Shown in pieces: positions 8,531 through 16,874 of a DNA stretch of 64,000 nucleotides. The notes under the pieces were generated by a model, which was not told where the DNA came from, did no database searches, and saw nothing but the letters and a program-made list of their open reading frames with translations. The position numbers and the translations under genes are program-made. Source of the stretch: Afifella marina DSM 2698 (GTDB taxonomy: Bacteria; Pseudomonadota; Alphaproteobacteria; Rhizobiales; Afifellaceae); contig NZ_FMVW01000002.1 of assembly GCF_900102695.1 (NCBI RefSeq), positions 372,001 to 436,000 on the forward strand, written 5' to 3'. Position 1 is the first letter of the stretch, and each line of letters opens with the position of its first letter.

Positions 8531-8545
8531 GAACAAAAGAAGAAC
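8531..8545. promoter_or_regulatory. candidate LexA (SOS) box GAAC-N7-GAAC
   Basis: The sequence GAACAAAAGAAGAAC is an exact direct repeat GAAC-N7-GAAC, the alphaproteobacterial LexA operator (GTTC-N7-GTTC on the other strand). It ends 16 nt before the radical SAM gene start at 8562, where a bound repressor would block transcription. Seen: exact motif and position. Inferred: SOS induction of the radical SAM/UdgX pair. Confidence 0.72.
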
Positions 8546-8561
8546 ATGGCATCATCCAGGT

Positions 8562-9773
8562 ATGGATGAGAAGCTCGCAACCAAGCTCGGAATTCTGGCG
8601 GATGCGGCCAAATATGACGTGTCCTGCGCCTCGTCGGGCGCGCCGAAGCGCAAGGCGGGGAAGAACGGGCTCGGCGCGACGGCGCCGTCCGGCATCTGCC
8701 ACGCCTTCACGCCGGACGGGCGCTGCGTCTCGCTTCTGAAAATCCTTCTGACGAATTACTGCCTGTTCGACTGCGCCTATTGCATCAACCGGCGCTCCTC
8801 GAACGTGCCGCGGGCGCGCTTCTCGGTCGAGGAGGTGGTGCGGCTCACGCTCGAATTTTACAAACGCAATTATATCGAAGGCCTCTTCCTCTCCTCCGGC
8901 ATCGCGCGCTCGCCCGACCGGACGATGGAAGAAATGATGCGGGTGGCGAAGACGCTCAGGCGCGTCCACGGCTTTCATGGCTATATCCATCTCAAGGCCA
9001 TTCCCGAAGCGAGCCCATGGCTGATCGAAGAAGCGGGGCGGTATGCCGACCGGCTGTCGATCAATCTGGAGCTTGCGAGCGGGGCGAGCCTGAAAACGCT
9101 CGCGCCGGAAAAGAACGACCGGACGATCACCCATGCGATGGGACAGATGCATGAGCGCATCTTGGAGGCGCGCGACGAGCGCCGGCGTTTCTCGCCCGCA
9201 GGACAGAGCACGCAGGTGATCGTCGGGGCGGATGATGTGAAGGATGCCGCGATCATTCGCAGGAGTGCCAGGCTCTACGGCGATTATGCGTTGAAGCGGG
9301 TGTATTATTCCGCCTTCAGCCCGATCCCCGAGGCGAGCGTCCTTCTGCCGGCGAAGGCGCCGCCGCTTCGCCGTGAGAACCGGCTTTATCAGGCCGACTG
9401 GCTGATGCGGTTTTACGGGTTTTCGGCCGACGAGGTCGCAGATAGCGGCGAGGACGGCATGCTGGCGCTCGATGTCGATCCGAAGCTCGCCTGGGCGCTG
9501 AAAAATCGCGAACGCTTTCCCGTCGACGTCAATCTTGCGGAGCGGGAGATGCTTTTGCGGGTGCCGGGGCTCGGGCAGCGCGCGGTGGAGCGCATTCTCA
9601 CCTCGCGCCGCCACCGGAAGCTTCGTCTGGACGATCTCGCGCGGCTGACGGCGGGCCTGAAGCGGGCGCTGCCGTTTCTCGTCACGCCGGACCACCGGCC
9701 CGTCTCCCTCATCGACCGGCTCGATCTGCGGCAAAGGCTCGCCGAGCCCGCCCAGCAAATGAGCCTCTTCTGA
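8562..9773 (+). CDS. putative DNA modification/repair radical SAM protein
   Basis: A 403-residue radical SAM protein. The 4Fe-4S cluster motif CX3CX2C is at Cys67, Cys71 and Cys74 (NYCLFDCAYC), and three further cysteines lie upstream (22, 46, 55). The C-terminal third has a helix-hairpin-helix DNA-binding segment (RVPGLGQRAVERIL). This matches the uncharacterised family of putative DNA modification/repair radical SAM proteins (TIGR03916), usually found next to UdgX proteins. Start 8562 (MDEKL) was chosen over 8481 because the LexA-type box lies inside the longer version. The stop overlaps the next gene by 1 nt (TGATG). The reaction is unknown. Confidence 0.85.
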   Translation: MDEKLATKLGILADAAKYDVSCASSGAPKRKAGKNGLGATAPSGICHAFTPDGRCVSLLKILLTNYCLFDCAYCINRRSSNVPRARFSVEEVVRLTLEFYKRNYIEGLFLSSGIARSPDRTMEEMMRVAKTLRRVHGFHGYIHLKAIPEASPWLIEEAGRYADRLSINLELASGASLKTLAPEKNDRTITHAMGQMHERILEARDERRRFSPAGQSTQVIVGADDVKDAAIIRRSARLYGDYALKRVYYSAFSPIPEASVLLPAKAPPLRRENRLYQADWLMRFYGFSADEVADSGEDGMLALDVDPKLAWALKNRERFPVDVNLAEREMLLRVPGLGQRAVERILTSRRHRKLRLDDLARLTAGLKRALPFLVTPDHRPVSLIDRLDLRQRLAEPAQQMSLF

Positions 9774-11236
9774 TGGCCGGCATACGCATCGATATGAAGG
9801 CCGGGGCCGATTTCGACGGTTTTCGCCATGCATTGCGGGTTCTCGTGCGCGATGGGGTCGCGCCGGAGGATGTCGTCTTCGCGGCGGAGGGCGCGCAGGA
9901 TCTCTTCGGCGCGCCGGTTTCTGGCGAGGCGCCGCCGGTCGCCCTGCCGCGCGTGGTGACGCGGCTCATCGCCGATGTCGTCTGTCACCGCGATCACGAG
10001 CGCTACGGGCTTCTCTATCGGCTCGTCTGGCGCGTTCTGAAAGGCGAGCGTGCGCTTCTCGATGTGGCGAGCGATCCGCTCGTCTACCGCCTTCAGCGCA
10101 TGCAGCAGGAGGTGCGGCGCGACATCCACCATATGCACGGCTTCTTGCGTTTTCGCCGCGTGGCGCTGGAGGAGGGCGAGGCTGAGGGCTTCCGCGCGGA
10201 GGAAAAGGAGCGCTTCGTCGCCTATTTCGAGCCCAAGCATTTCACCCTGCTTGCGGCCGCGCCTTTCTTCACAGAGCGCTTCGCCAATATGGCCTGGTCG
10301 ATCCTGACGCCCGATGGCTCGCTGCATTGGGATGGCAAAGAGCTCGTCGAAGGGCCGCCGGCGCGCCGTGATCCGGCCGTCGCCGGTGACGGGTTTGAAG
10401 ACGGGTGGCGTACCTATTATGCGGCCACGTTCAATCCGGCGCGGGCCAATCCCAAATTGATGGCGCAGCATATGCCGCGGCGCTATTGGGCCGACATGCC
10501 GGAGGTGGCGGCGATCCCGGAGCTCATCAGTTCTGCTCCGTCGCGCGTGCGTGAGATGATCGCGCGCGAGGCCGCCGCTTCGCCCCGCCGCACACCGGAG
10601 AAGGCGCTTCAGAAGATGCGCGATGACCGGCCGAAGAGCCTTGCGGAGCTGAATGCGGTGATTGCCGCCTCGGAGCCACTGGTATTAGGGGCGATGCTGG
10701 GAGCGACGCGCGCAGTGCTCGGCGAGGGGCCGACAGACGCTGAAATCGTCTTCGTCGGCGAGCAGCCGGGCGATCAAGAGGACCGCGAGGGCCGGCCTTT
10801 CGTCGGACCGGCCGGTCAACTTCTCGATCGGGCGCTGGCGGAGGCGGGTCTCGACCGTCGCTCGCTTTATCTCACCAATGCCGTGAAGCACTTCAAATTC
10901 GAGATGCGCGGCAAGCGGCGCATCCACCAGAAACCGTCCCTGTCGGAGGTGAAGCATTATCGCTGGTGGCTGATGGCGGAGCTCGAATTTCTGTCGCCGC
11001 GCCTCGTCGTGGCGCTCGGCGGGACGGCGGCGCTGGCGCTTTCGGGACGACAGGTTTCCGTGACGAAGATGCGCGGCCGGCAGGAGTTTCCGCCTTTTGC
11101 CGGCTTCCTCACCGTGCATCCGTCCTATCTTCTGCGACTGCCGGATGCGGAGGCCAAGGCGGGCGCTTACCGTGCCTTCGTGGATGACCTTCGGCAGGTG
11201 CGCGAGCTTGCGGGCGAAAGACGGGAGGCAGCGTGA
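9773..11236 (+). CDS. udgX: DUF4130 (TIGR03915)-UdgX fusion, uracil-DNA cross-linking protein
   Basis: A 487-residue two-domain protein. The N-terminal ~250 residues match the putative DNA metabolism domain that accompanies TIGR03916 radical SAM proteins. The C-terminal ~200 residues are a family 4-like uracil-DNA glycosylase of the UdgX type: motif GEQPGDQEDREGRPFVGPAG near residues 328-347, the UdgX-specific loop KRRIHQ with His385, and TVHPSYLLRL. In characterised mycobacterial UdgX the loop histidine forms a covalent bond with the abasic deoxyribose after uracil excision. UDG-type 4Fe-4S cysteines are not obvious here. It is translationally coupled to the radical SAM gene. Domain assignment is strong; pathway role is inferred. 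Confidence 0.87.
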   Translation: MAGIRIDMKAGADFDGFRHALRVLVRDGVAPEDVVFAAEGAQDLFGAPVSGEAPPVALPRVVTRLIADVVCHRDHERYGLLYRLVWRVLKGERALLDVASDPLVYRLQRMQQEVRRDIHHMHGFLRFRRVALEEGEAEGFRAEEKERFVAYFEPKHFTLLAAAPFFTERFANMAWSILTPDGSLHWDGKELVEGPPARRDPAVAGDGFEDGWRTYYAATFNPARANPKLMAQHMPRRYWADMPEVAAIPELISSAPSRVREMIAREAAASPRRTPEKALQKMRDDRPKSLAELNAVIAASEPLVLGAMLGATRAVLGEGPTDAEIVFVGEQPGDQEDREGRPFVGPAGQLLDRALAEAGLDRRSLYLTNAVKHFKFEMRGKRRIHQKPSLSEVKHYRWWLMAELEFLSPRLVVALGGTAALALSGRQVSVTKMRGRQEFPPFAGFLTVHPSYLLRLPDAEAKAGAYRAFVDDLRQVRELAGERREAA

Positions 11237-11297
11237 GGCGGCTGAACTGGGAAGCCGGCCTGAGGAGCCGGCCTGGGGCGGCCGCCCGTGGAGGGGC

Positions 11298-12005
11298 TCA
11301 GAGATAGGGCAGGCCGTGGGCGATCAGCGGCGCGACGAGGACGTTCAAAAGGCCGACGAGCACCATGACGAGGCCGGCAACCGAGCCTTCCTCGTGGCCG
11401 ATCTCGTGTGCCTTGGCGGTGCCGCTCGCATGGGCGGCGACCCCGAAGAGGGCGCCGCGGGCAAGTGCCGATTTGACCGGCAGGATCGTCAGCATCAATT
11501 CGCCGAGGATGGCGCCGAAGACGCCGGTCAGGACGACGAAGACGGCAGTCAGATCGGGGGCGCCGCCGATGTCGGAGGAGACGACCATGGCGAAGGGCGT
11601 GGAAACGGACCGCGGCAGAAGGCTGAGGCGCAAGGCGTCGTCGAGACCGACGAGGCTCGCAAAGGTCCAGCCGGAAAGAATGGCCGTGGCCGTGCCCGCC
11701 AGCATGCCGACGACGAGCACCGGCCAATGGCGTGCAATCAGGGCGCGCTGCTCGTAGATCGGCACGGCGAAGGCGACCATGGCCGGGCCGAGCAGGCTGA
11801 CGAGCCAGCCGGTGGAGCGGATATAATCGCGGTAGGTCTCGTCGGCGGTGACGACGATCAGGATGAGAAGCGCCGGGGTGATGGCGAGCGGCATCAAAAA
11901 GGGCTGCCGCCAGCGCAGGTAGATGCGCTTTGCCAGAAAATAGGTGCCGATGGTCAGGGCCGACCAGAAGAGGCCGTGGAGGAGGATTTCACTCGAAGAG
12001 GGCAT
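11298..12005 (-). CDS. lrgB: LrgB/CidB family inner-membrane protein
   Basis: A polytopic membrane protein of the LrgB family, 235 residues with about seven hydrophobic segments. The conserved stretches PLAITPALLIL, LLGPAMVAFAVPIYEQ and LPRSVSTPFAM are present, as is ASGTAKAHEIG near the end. LrgB/CidB proteins with LrgA/CidA are linked to holin-like control of autolysis or to pyruvate/glycolate export (PLGG in plants). It overlaps the lrgA 3' end by 17 nt, so the two are co-translated. Divergent LysR gene 12503-13411 is the probable regulator. Confidence 0.9.
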   Translation of the reverse strand: MPSSSEILLHGLFWSALTIGTYFLAKRIYLRWRQPFLMPLAITPALLILIVVTADETYRDYIRSTGWLVSLLGPAMVAFAVPIYEQRALIARHWPVLVVGMLAGTATAILSGWTFASLVGLDDALRLSLLPRSVSTPFAMVVSSDIGGAPDLTAVFVVLTGVFGAILGELMLTILPVKSALARGALFGVAAHASGTAKAHEIGHEEGSVAGLVMVLVGLLNVLVAPLIAHGLPYL

Positions 12006-12411
12006 GGCGGTCCTCCGCGGCCAGGCGGCGGCGATAATAAAGGTCCGCCGTCAAGGCCGTGACTGCCATGACCGAGGCGGTGCCTGCGAGGATGACGAAC
12101 AGGATCTTGAGGCCGAGCAGGCCGACGAATTCGCGGTGATCGACGACGGCGAGAACCGCCGGCACGAAGAACAGGATCATCTCGGCCAGAAACCACTGGG
12201 CGCCGCGGCGCATGCTGAAAAGGCTGAGACGGCCGGAGATCAAAAGAGCGAGCACGAGCGCCATGCCGACGATCCCGCCGGGCACCGGAAGCCCCGCAAG
12301 GCGGACCGTCGTCTCGCCGATCCCCCAAAACACGAAAATCGCCGCGATCTGGGCGAGGCGGCTGTTGTGAAGGCTACGGCGGAAGCGAAGCGCGAGGCTG
12401 CGGGGGGTCAT
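11989..12411 (-). CDS. lrgA: LrgA/CidA family holin-like protein
   Basis: A 140-residue membrane protein of the LrgA/CidA family with four hydrophobic segments. Typical features are GIGETTVRLAGLPVPGGIVGMAL and FLAEMILFFVPAVLAVVDH. The ATG at 12411 follows a good ribosome-binding site (AGGAG read on minus), so a 105-nt upstream extension into the intergenic region was rejected. First gene of lrgAB; transcribed away from the LysR gene across a 91-nt shared promoter region that holds two palindromes. Confidence 0.9.
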   Translation of the reverse strand: MTPRSLALRFRRSLHNSRLAQIAAIFVFWGIGETTVRLAGLPVPGGIVGMALVLALLISGRLSLFSMRRGAQWFLAEMILFFVPAVLAVVDHREFVGLLGLKILFVILAGTASVMAVTALTADLYYRRRLAAEDRHALFE

Positions 12412-12445
12412 CGGAATCTCCTGGAAGGAGCGGCATATAGTTGCA

Positions 12446-12459
12446 GTCGATCGATCGAC
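12446..12459. promoter_or_regulatory. 14-bp palindrome in the lrgA-lysR intergenic region
   Basis: GTCGATCGATCGAC is a perfect 14-bp palindrome in the middle of the divergent promoter region. It may be a second regulatory site, but it is also a low-complexity GATC repeat, so evidence is weak. Confidence 0.3.
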
Positions 12460-12483
12460 AAAATGAATTGACTGAATAGACTT

Positions 12484-12500
12484 CATTCCGTATCGGAATG
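12484..12500. promoter_or_regulatory. candidate LysR-type box ATTC-N7-GAAT
   Basis: CATTCCGTATCGGAATG is a perfect 7-bp inverted repeat with a 3-nt centre and contains the classical LysR-type pattern ATTC-N7-GAAT (a T-N11-A site). It ends 2 bp before the LysR ATG at 12503 and lies 73 bp upstream of the lrgA start. That placement suits autorepression plus activation of lrgAB. The functional role is inferred. Confidence 0.65.
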
Positions 12501-12502
12501 TC

Positions 12503-13411
12503 ATGGAATTTCGCAATCTGCGGGCCTTTGTCGAAGTGGTCCGTCAAGGCGGTTTCACGCCCGCCGCGAAGGCGCTTTTCGCCACGCAATCGACGATCTC
12601 GAAGGCCGTGCGGCAGCTCGAAGACGAGATCGGTCTGCCGCTTCTCGACCGCATCGGGCATCGCAGCCGCCTGACCGCGCCGGGCGAGGTGGTCTACCGA
12701 AGAGCGGTGAAGCTTCTGGCGGAACGGGAAGATCTCGCACGCGAGCTCGACGAGATCCGCGGTCTGAAGCAGGGGTCTTTGTCTCTCGGCCTGCCGCCGG
12801 TGGCGAGCAGCGCTTTGTTTGCGCCCCTGTTTGCGATCTACCGCCAGCGTTTTCCGGGCATCGATGTGCGCCTCGTCGAGCATGGCAGCGACCGGCTGGA
12901 GGAGATGCTGCGGACGGGCGAAATCGAAATGGCCGCCTCGCTTCTCCCTTTCGGAGAGGATTTCGAATGGCAGGGCGTGCGGCGCGAGCCGCTGATGGCG
13001 GTCCTGCCCAGAGCGCATGCACTTGCCGGGCGCCAGACGATCCGGCTTGAGGATGTGCGAGAGGAGCCCTTCATCCTTTTCGAAGCCGGTTTCGGCTTGA
13101 ACCGCATCATCGGCGACGCCTGCCGCCGGCACGGCTTTTCGCCCGCCGTTGCCGCGCGCAGCAGCCAGATCGAGTTCATCGTCGGCCTTGCGGCGGCGGG
13201 TCTCGGCATCGCCTTCCTGCCACAGATCATTGCACCGCGCTCGGAGGCGGGCCATGCTGCCTCGGTGCTTCTCGACGAGCCGGAGACCGCCTGGCACATC
13301 GCCATGATCTGGCGGCGCGGCGCCTACCTGTCTCATGCCGCGCGGGCCTGGCTTGCCCTCGTTGCCGAAATGCACCCTGACGAAGGGCGCACCGACCGCC
13401 CGCAGACCTGA
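12503..13411 (+). CDS. LysR-family transcriptional regulator
   Basis: A LysR-type regulator, 302 residues, normal length. The N-terminal winged helix-turn-helix is clear (LRAFVEVVRQGGFTPAAKALFATQSTISKAVRQLE, about residues 6-40), followed by a LysR substrate-binding domain. It is divergent from lrgAB with an ATTC-N7-GAAT site in the shared region, so it probably controls lrgAB and itself. The effector is unknown. The start gives almost no room for a ribosome-binding site outside the palindrome (12484-12500), which may couple repression and translation. Confidence 0.88.
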   Translation: MEFRNLRAFVEVVRQGGFTPAAKALFATQSTISKAVRQLEDEIGLPLLDRIGHRSRLTAPGEVVYRRAVKLLAEREDLARELDEIRGLKQGSLSLGLPPVASSALFAPLFAIYRQRFPGIDVRLVEHGSDRLEEMLRTGEIEMAASLLPFGEDFEWQGVRREPLMAVLPRAHALAGRQTIRLEDVREEPFILFEAGFGLNRIIGDACRRHGFSPAVAARSSQIEFIVGLAAAGLGIAFLPQIIAPRSEAGHAASVLLDEPETAWHIAMIWRRGAYLSHAARAWLALVAEMHPDEGRTDRPQT

Positions 13412-13462
13412 CCGGAACGCGTGCGGATGCCCTCTGTAAGCTTGCCGCAACGGCTTCAATAT

Positions 13463-13479
13463 ACTACCCAATTAATAGG
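13463..13479. promoter_or_regulatory. Rrf2-type operator 1 (own promoter)
   Basis: ACTACC-CAATT-AATAGG is a 6-5-6 dyad matching the two dyads upstream of cysP in spacing and in the core CTACC...TAGG. It overlaps a good -10-like element (TATACT, 13460-13465) and lies 30 bp before the Rrf2 start, suggesting autoregulation. Confidence 0.6.
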
Positions 13480-13509
13480 AAATAGCCCAGCCAAGAGGTG
13501 CCCGCGCGG

Positions 13510-13965
13510 ATGATTTCCCAGAAGGCCAAATACGCCCTGCGGGCGCTGCTTGCGCTCGCAGAGATGGAGAGCGATTCCATTTCCGCAGGCGAGCTTGCCA
13601 AGGGAGAGCGGATTCCGCGCAAATTCCTGGAGCAGATCCTGATGGAATTGAAGCGCGACGGGCTGATCCAGAGCCGGCGCGGGGTGAATGGCGGCTATTT
13701 CCTGCAGCGGCCGGCCGATACGATCACGTTCGGCCAGGTTCTGCGGCTTTTCGACGGGCCGATCGCGCCGCTTCCGTGCCTCAGCCGGGTGGCCTATCGC
13801 CGTTGTGCCGATTGCAAAGACGAAGGCGCATGCCGTGTACGCCGGGTTTTCGCCCATGTCGCCAATTCCGCGCGTGCCGTTCTCGACCAGACCACGCTCG
13901 CCGATGCGATCGCCGATCCAGACAGTGTGGATCGGATTTCCGGGCTTTCGATCAACGCTTCCTGA
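13510..13965 (+). CDS. Rrf2-family transcriptional regulator, probable sulfur regulator
   Basis: An Rrf2-family DNA-binding protein, 151 residues. The N-terminus (MISQKAKYALRALLALAE) and wing (SRRGVNGGYFLQRP) are typical. Four cysteines at 90, 99, 102 and 108 could bind an Fe-S cluster, though their spacing differs from IscR (C-X5-C-X5-C). ATG 13510 was preferred over GTG 13498 because AAGAGG (13493-13498) is well spaced to it. It sits just upstream of cysPTWA, and its promoter and that of cysP share the same dyad, so it probably represses sulfate uptake. CymR-like Rrf2 regulators of cysteine metabolism are the closest functional precedent. Confidence 0.82.
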   Translation: MISQKAKYALRALLALAEMESDSISAGELAKGERIPRKFLEQILMELKRDGLIQSRRGVNGGYFLQRPADTITFGQVLRLFDGPIAPLPCLSRVAYRRCADCKDEGACRVRRVFAHVANSARAVLDQTTLADAIADPDSVDRISGLSINAS

Positions 13966-14040
13966 GCCTTCTGGCGCGACCTGGCCGCCGGCATTTCTTC
14001 TGGTATTTCCGCTGGCATTTCCGGGGTCATTTCGCCTCCG

Positions 14041-14070
14041 TTGACATAGCCTACCAAACGAGTAGGCTAT
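14041..14070 (+). promoter_or_regulatory. cysP promoter with Rrf2-type operator 2
   Basis: TTGACA (14041-14046) is a perfect -35 element; GGCTAT at 14065-14070 is a possible -10 with an 18-nt spacer. Between them is the dyad CCTACC-AAACG-AGTAGG (14050-14066), extended to a perfect 9-bp repeat ATAGCCTAC/GTAGGCTAT (14046-14070). A protein here would block RNA polymerase. Confidence 0.65.
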
Positions 14071-14075
14071 TAATC

Positions 14076-14092
14076 CCTACCAGATCGGTAGG
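14076..14092. promoter_or_regulatory. Rrf2-type operator 3 (cysP leader)
   Basis: CCTACC-AGATC-GGTAGG is a perfect 6-5-6 dyad, centred 26 bp after operator 2 and ending 14 bp before the cysP start codon. It reaches almost to the ribosome-binding site. Confidence 0.65.
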
Positions 14093-14106
14093 TGATGGAG
14101 GTTGGC

Positions 14107-15123
14107 ATGCGAAGGATGCGACGATCTCTTGCGGCGGGGCTCGCCGCGCTTTGGGCGATGGTGGCACCGGCCGTCGCCGACACCACGCTTCTCAACGTTT
14201 CCTATGATCCGACGCGCGAGCTCTACGAGGCGTTCAACGCCGCCTTCGCCGCGCATTTTAAAACCGAGACCGGGGAGACCGTCACCGTGCGCATGTCGCA
14301 TGGCGGGTCCGGCAAGCAGGCGCGGGCGGTGATCGACGGGCTCAAAGCCGATGTCGTGACGCTGGCGCTCGAAGCCGATATTGACGCGATCGCCGAGGCG
14401 ACCGGAAAGATTCCCGCGAACTGGCGCGATCGGCTTCCCAATCACAGCGCGCCCTACACCTCGACCATCGTTTTCCTCGTCCGCAAGGGCAATCCGCAGG
14501 GGATCCACGACTGGCCGGATCTGGTGAAGGAGGGCGTCGAGGTCATCACGCCCAATCCGAAAACTTCTGGCGGGGCGCGCTGGAGCTATCTCGCGGCCTG
14601 GGCCTATGCCAGCGAGGCCTTCCATGGCGACGAGGAGGCGATGCGCGGCTTCATGGGCGAGCTTTTTCGGCATGTGCCGGTGCTCGATACGGGCGCACGC
14701 GGCGCCACCACCACCTTCGTGCGGCGGGGCATCGGCGACGTTCTGATCACCTGGGAGAACGAGGCCTTTCTGGCCCTCAAAGAGCTCGGTCCGGACAAGT
14801 TCGAGATCGTGGCGCCGTCGATTTCCATCAAGGCGGAGCCGCCGATCGCCCTCGTCGACGGCAATGTCGACAAGGCTGGAACGCGTCAGGCGGCGGAAGC
14901 CTATCTCGCCTATCTCTATTCGCCGGAAGGGCAGAGGCTGGTGGCGAAGAATTTCTATCGCCCGGCGGAGCCGGCCTTCGCCGATAATGCGGACATGGCG
15001 CGGTTTCCCCATCTCAAACTCGTCACCATCGACGATCCGCTCTTCGGCGGATGGAAGAAGGCGCAGCCGGCGCATTTTGGCAATGGCGGTGTCTTCGACC
15101 AGATCTATCAGCCGGCGCGATAG
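14107..15123 (+). CDS. cysP: sulfate/thiosulfate ABC transporter substrate-binding protein
   Basis: Periplasmic sulfate-binding protein of the CysP/Sbp family, 338 residues with a signal peptide ([18 protein letters not shown], cleavage likely after AVA near residue 22). Family hallmarks are [11 protein letters not shown] at the mature N-terminus, [13 protein letters not shown] and [13 protein letters not shown], which form the sulfate pocket. ATG 14107 follows TGGAGG (14096-14101). First gene of cysPTWA, with two Rrf2-type dyads in front. Confidence 0.93.
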   Translation: MRRMRRSLAAGLAALWAMVAPAVADTTLLNVSYDPTRELYEAFNAAFAAHFKTETGETVTVRMSHGGSGKQARAVIDGLKADVVTLALEADIDAIAEATGKIPANWRDRLPNHSAPYTSTIVFLVRKGNPQGIHDWPDLVKEGVEVITPNPKTSGGARWSYLAAWAYASEAFHGDEEAMRGFMGELFRHVPVLDTGARGATTTFVRRGIGDVLITWENEAFLALKELGPDKFEIVAPSISIKAEPPIALVDGNVDKAGTRQAAEAYLAYLYSPEGQRLVAKNFYRPAEPAFADNADMARFPHLKLVTIDDPLFGGWKKAQPAHFGNGGVFDQIYQPAR

Positions 15124-15135
15124 GGACGGCGGCAG

Positions 15136-15984
15136 ATGCGCGGGCGCGCTCGGACCTGGCGGAAGCGAAGCGTTCTGCCGGGTTTCGGTCTCTCACTCGG
15201 CTTCACGATCGCCTATCTGGGGCTCGTCGTCCTGGTGCCGCTCGCGGCTCTCGTCATCAAAAGCGCGGGCCTCGGCGCGGCCGAATTCTGGCGTCTCGCC
15301 ACCGATCCCCGCACGCTCGCGGCCTTGCGCCTGAGCTTCGGCACGGCGCTTGTCGCCGCCACGATCAACGCCGTCTTCGGCGCCCTCATCGCCTGGGTCC
15401 TGGTCCGCTATCGCTTTTTCGGACGCCGGTTTCTCGATGCCGTCATCGACCTGCCGTTCGCCTTGCCGACGGCGGTGGCGGGTATCGCGCTCACCTCGCT
15501 TTATGCGCCGAACGGCTGGGTCGGGCAGTTTCTCCAGCCGCTCGGATTGAAGGTCGCCTATGCGCCGGCGGGTATCGTCGTCGCGCTCACCTTCGTCAGC
15601 CTGCCCTTCGTCGTACGCACCGTCGAACCGGTGCTCGCAGAGATCGACCGCGAGCTCGAAGAGGCGGCGGCGACGCTCGGGGCGTCACGAGCGCAGACGA
15701 TGTTCAAAGTGATCGTTCCGGCCCTGCTGCCGGCGCTCCTGACGGGGTTCGCGCTCGCGCTCGCCCGGGCTGTCGGCGAATACGGCTCCGTCATCTTCAT
15801 CGCCGGAAATATCCCCTATGTGTCGGAAATCGCGCCGCTTCTGATCGTCATCCGGCTTGAGGAATTCGATTACGCCGGGGCGACTGCGGTCGCCGCGGTG
15901 ATGCTTGCGATTGCCTTTGTCATGCTCTTCGTCATCAATCTGCTTCAGGCGTGGAGCCGCAGGAGGTTCGGCTATGGCAGCTGA
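15136..15984 (+). CDS. cysT: sulfate ABC transporter permease CysT
   Basis: Inner-membrane permease CysT (CysU), 282 residues with six predicted membrane segments. The ATPase-docking EAA-type loop is readable ([32 protein letters not shown]). It starts 12 nt after cysP and overlaps cysW by 11 nt. It pairs with CysW as a heterodimeric channel for sulfate/thiosulfate. Confidence 0.93.
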   Translation: MRGRARTWRKRSVLPGFGLSLGFTIAYLGLVVLVPLAALVIKSAGLGAAEFWRLATDPRTLAALRLSFGTALVAATINAVFGALIAWVLVRYRFFGRRFLDAVIDLPFALPTAVAGIALTSLYAPNGWVGQFLQPLGLKVAYAPAGIVVALTFVSLPFVVRTVEPVLAEIDRELEEAAATLGASRAQTMFKVIVPALLPALLTGFALALARAVGEYGSVIFIAGNIPYVSEIAPLLIVIRLEEFDYAGATAVAAVMLAIAFVMLFVINLLQAWSRRRFGYGS

Positions 15985-16867
15985 ATTGTCGGGCGCGCCG
16001 TTGAGGATTTCGAGGCCGGTGCGACGGGGCCGATCGGCCACGACGGAGGCACCCGCCGTACGCGTGGCGCTGGTCGGCCTCGTCTTCGTCTTTCTCGGCT
16101 TCTTTCTCATGCTGCCGCTTGTCGCCGTCTTCGTGGAAGCGCTGCGCGGGGGCATCTCCGCCTATCTTGCGGCGATCGTCGAGCCGGATGCGCTCGCGGC
16201 CATCCGGCTGACGCTGATCGTGGCGGCGATCGCGGTGCCCGCCAACATGGTCTTCGGGGTCGCGGCCGCCTGGGCCGTCGCCAAATTCGAGTTCAAGGGC
16301 AAAAGCCTGCTCGTGACGCTGATCGATCTGCCGTTTTCTGTCTCGCCGGTGATTTCCGGCCTTGTCTACGTGCTTCTCTTCGGGGCGCAGGGGTTCTTCG
16401 GTCCCTTTCTCGACGCGCATGGCGTGGAGATCATCTTCGCGGTGCCGGGCATCGTTCTTGCGACGATCTTCGTCACCTTTCCCTTCGTGGCGCGCGAACT
16501 CATCCCGCTTATGCAGGAGCAGGGGAGCGGCGACGAAGAAGCCGCGCTGTCCCTCGGCGCTTCGGGCTTTACGACCTTTCTGCTCGTCACGCTGCCGAAC
16601 GTGAAATGGGCGCTTCTCTATGGCGTTCTCCTTTGCAACGCCCGCGCCATGGGCGAGTTCGGGGCCGTCTCCGTCGTCTCCGGGCATATCCGCGGTCTCA
16701 CCAATACGATGCCGCTGCATGTGGAGATCCTCTACAACGAGTACAGTTTCGCGGCCGCATTCGCCGTCGCCTCGCTGCTCGCTCTCCTGGCGCTTTTCAC
16801 CCTTGCCCTGAAGACCTTCCTGGAATGGCGTTTCGCCGGTGCGATCGCCGCCGAACGTGCGCATTGA
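15974..16867 (+). CDS. cysW: sulfate ABC transporter permease CysW
   Basis: Inner-membrane permease CysW, 297 residues, six predicted membrane segments, with the docking loop [18 protein letters not shown]. Its start at 15974 is set by AGGAGG (15961-15966) inside the end of cysT. C-terminal features such as [32 protein letters not shown] are diagnostic for CysW. Confidence 0.93.
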   Translation: MAAELSGAPLRISRPVRRGRSATTEAPAVRVALVGLVFVFLGFFLMLPLVAVFVEALRGGISAYLAAIVEPDALAAIRLTLIVAAIAVPANMVFGVAAAWAVAKFEFKGKSLLVTLIDLPFSVSPVISGLVYVLLFGAQGFFGPFLDAHGVEIIFAVPGIVLATIFVTFPFVARELIPLMQEQGSGDEEAALSLGASGFTTFLLVTLPNVKWALLYGVLLCNARAMGEFGAVSVVSGHIRGLTNTMPLHVEILYNEYSFAAAFAVASLLALLALFTLALKTFLEWRFAGAIAAERAH

Positions 16868-16874
16868 GGCCCAG

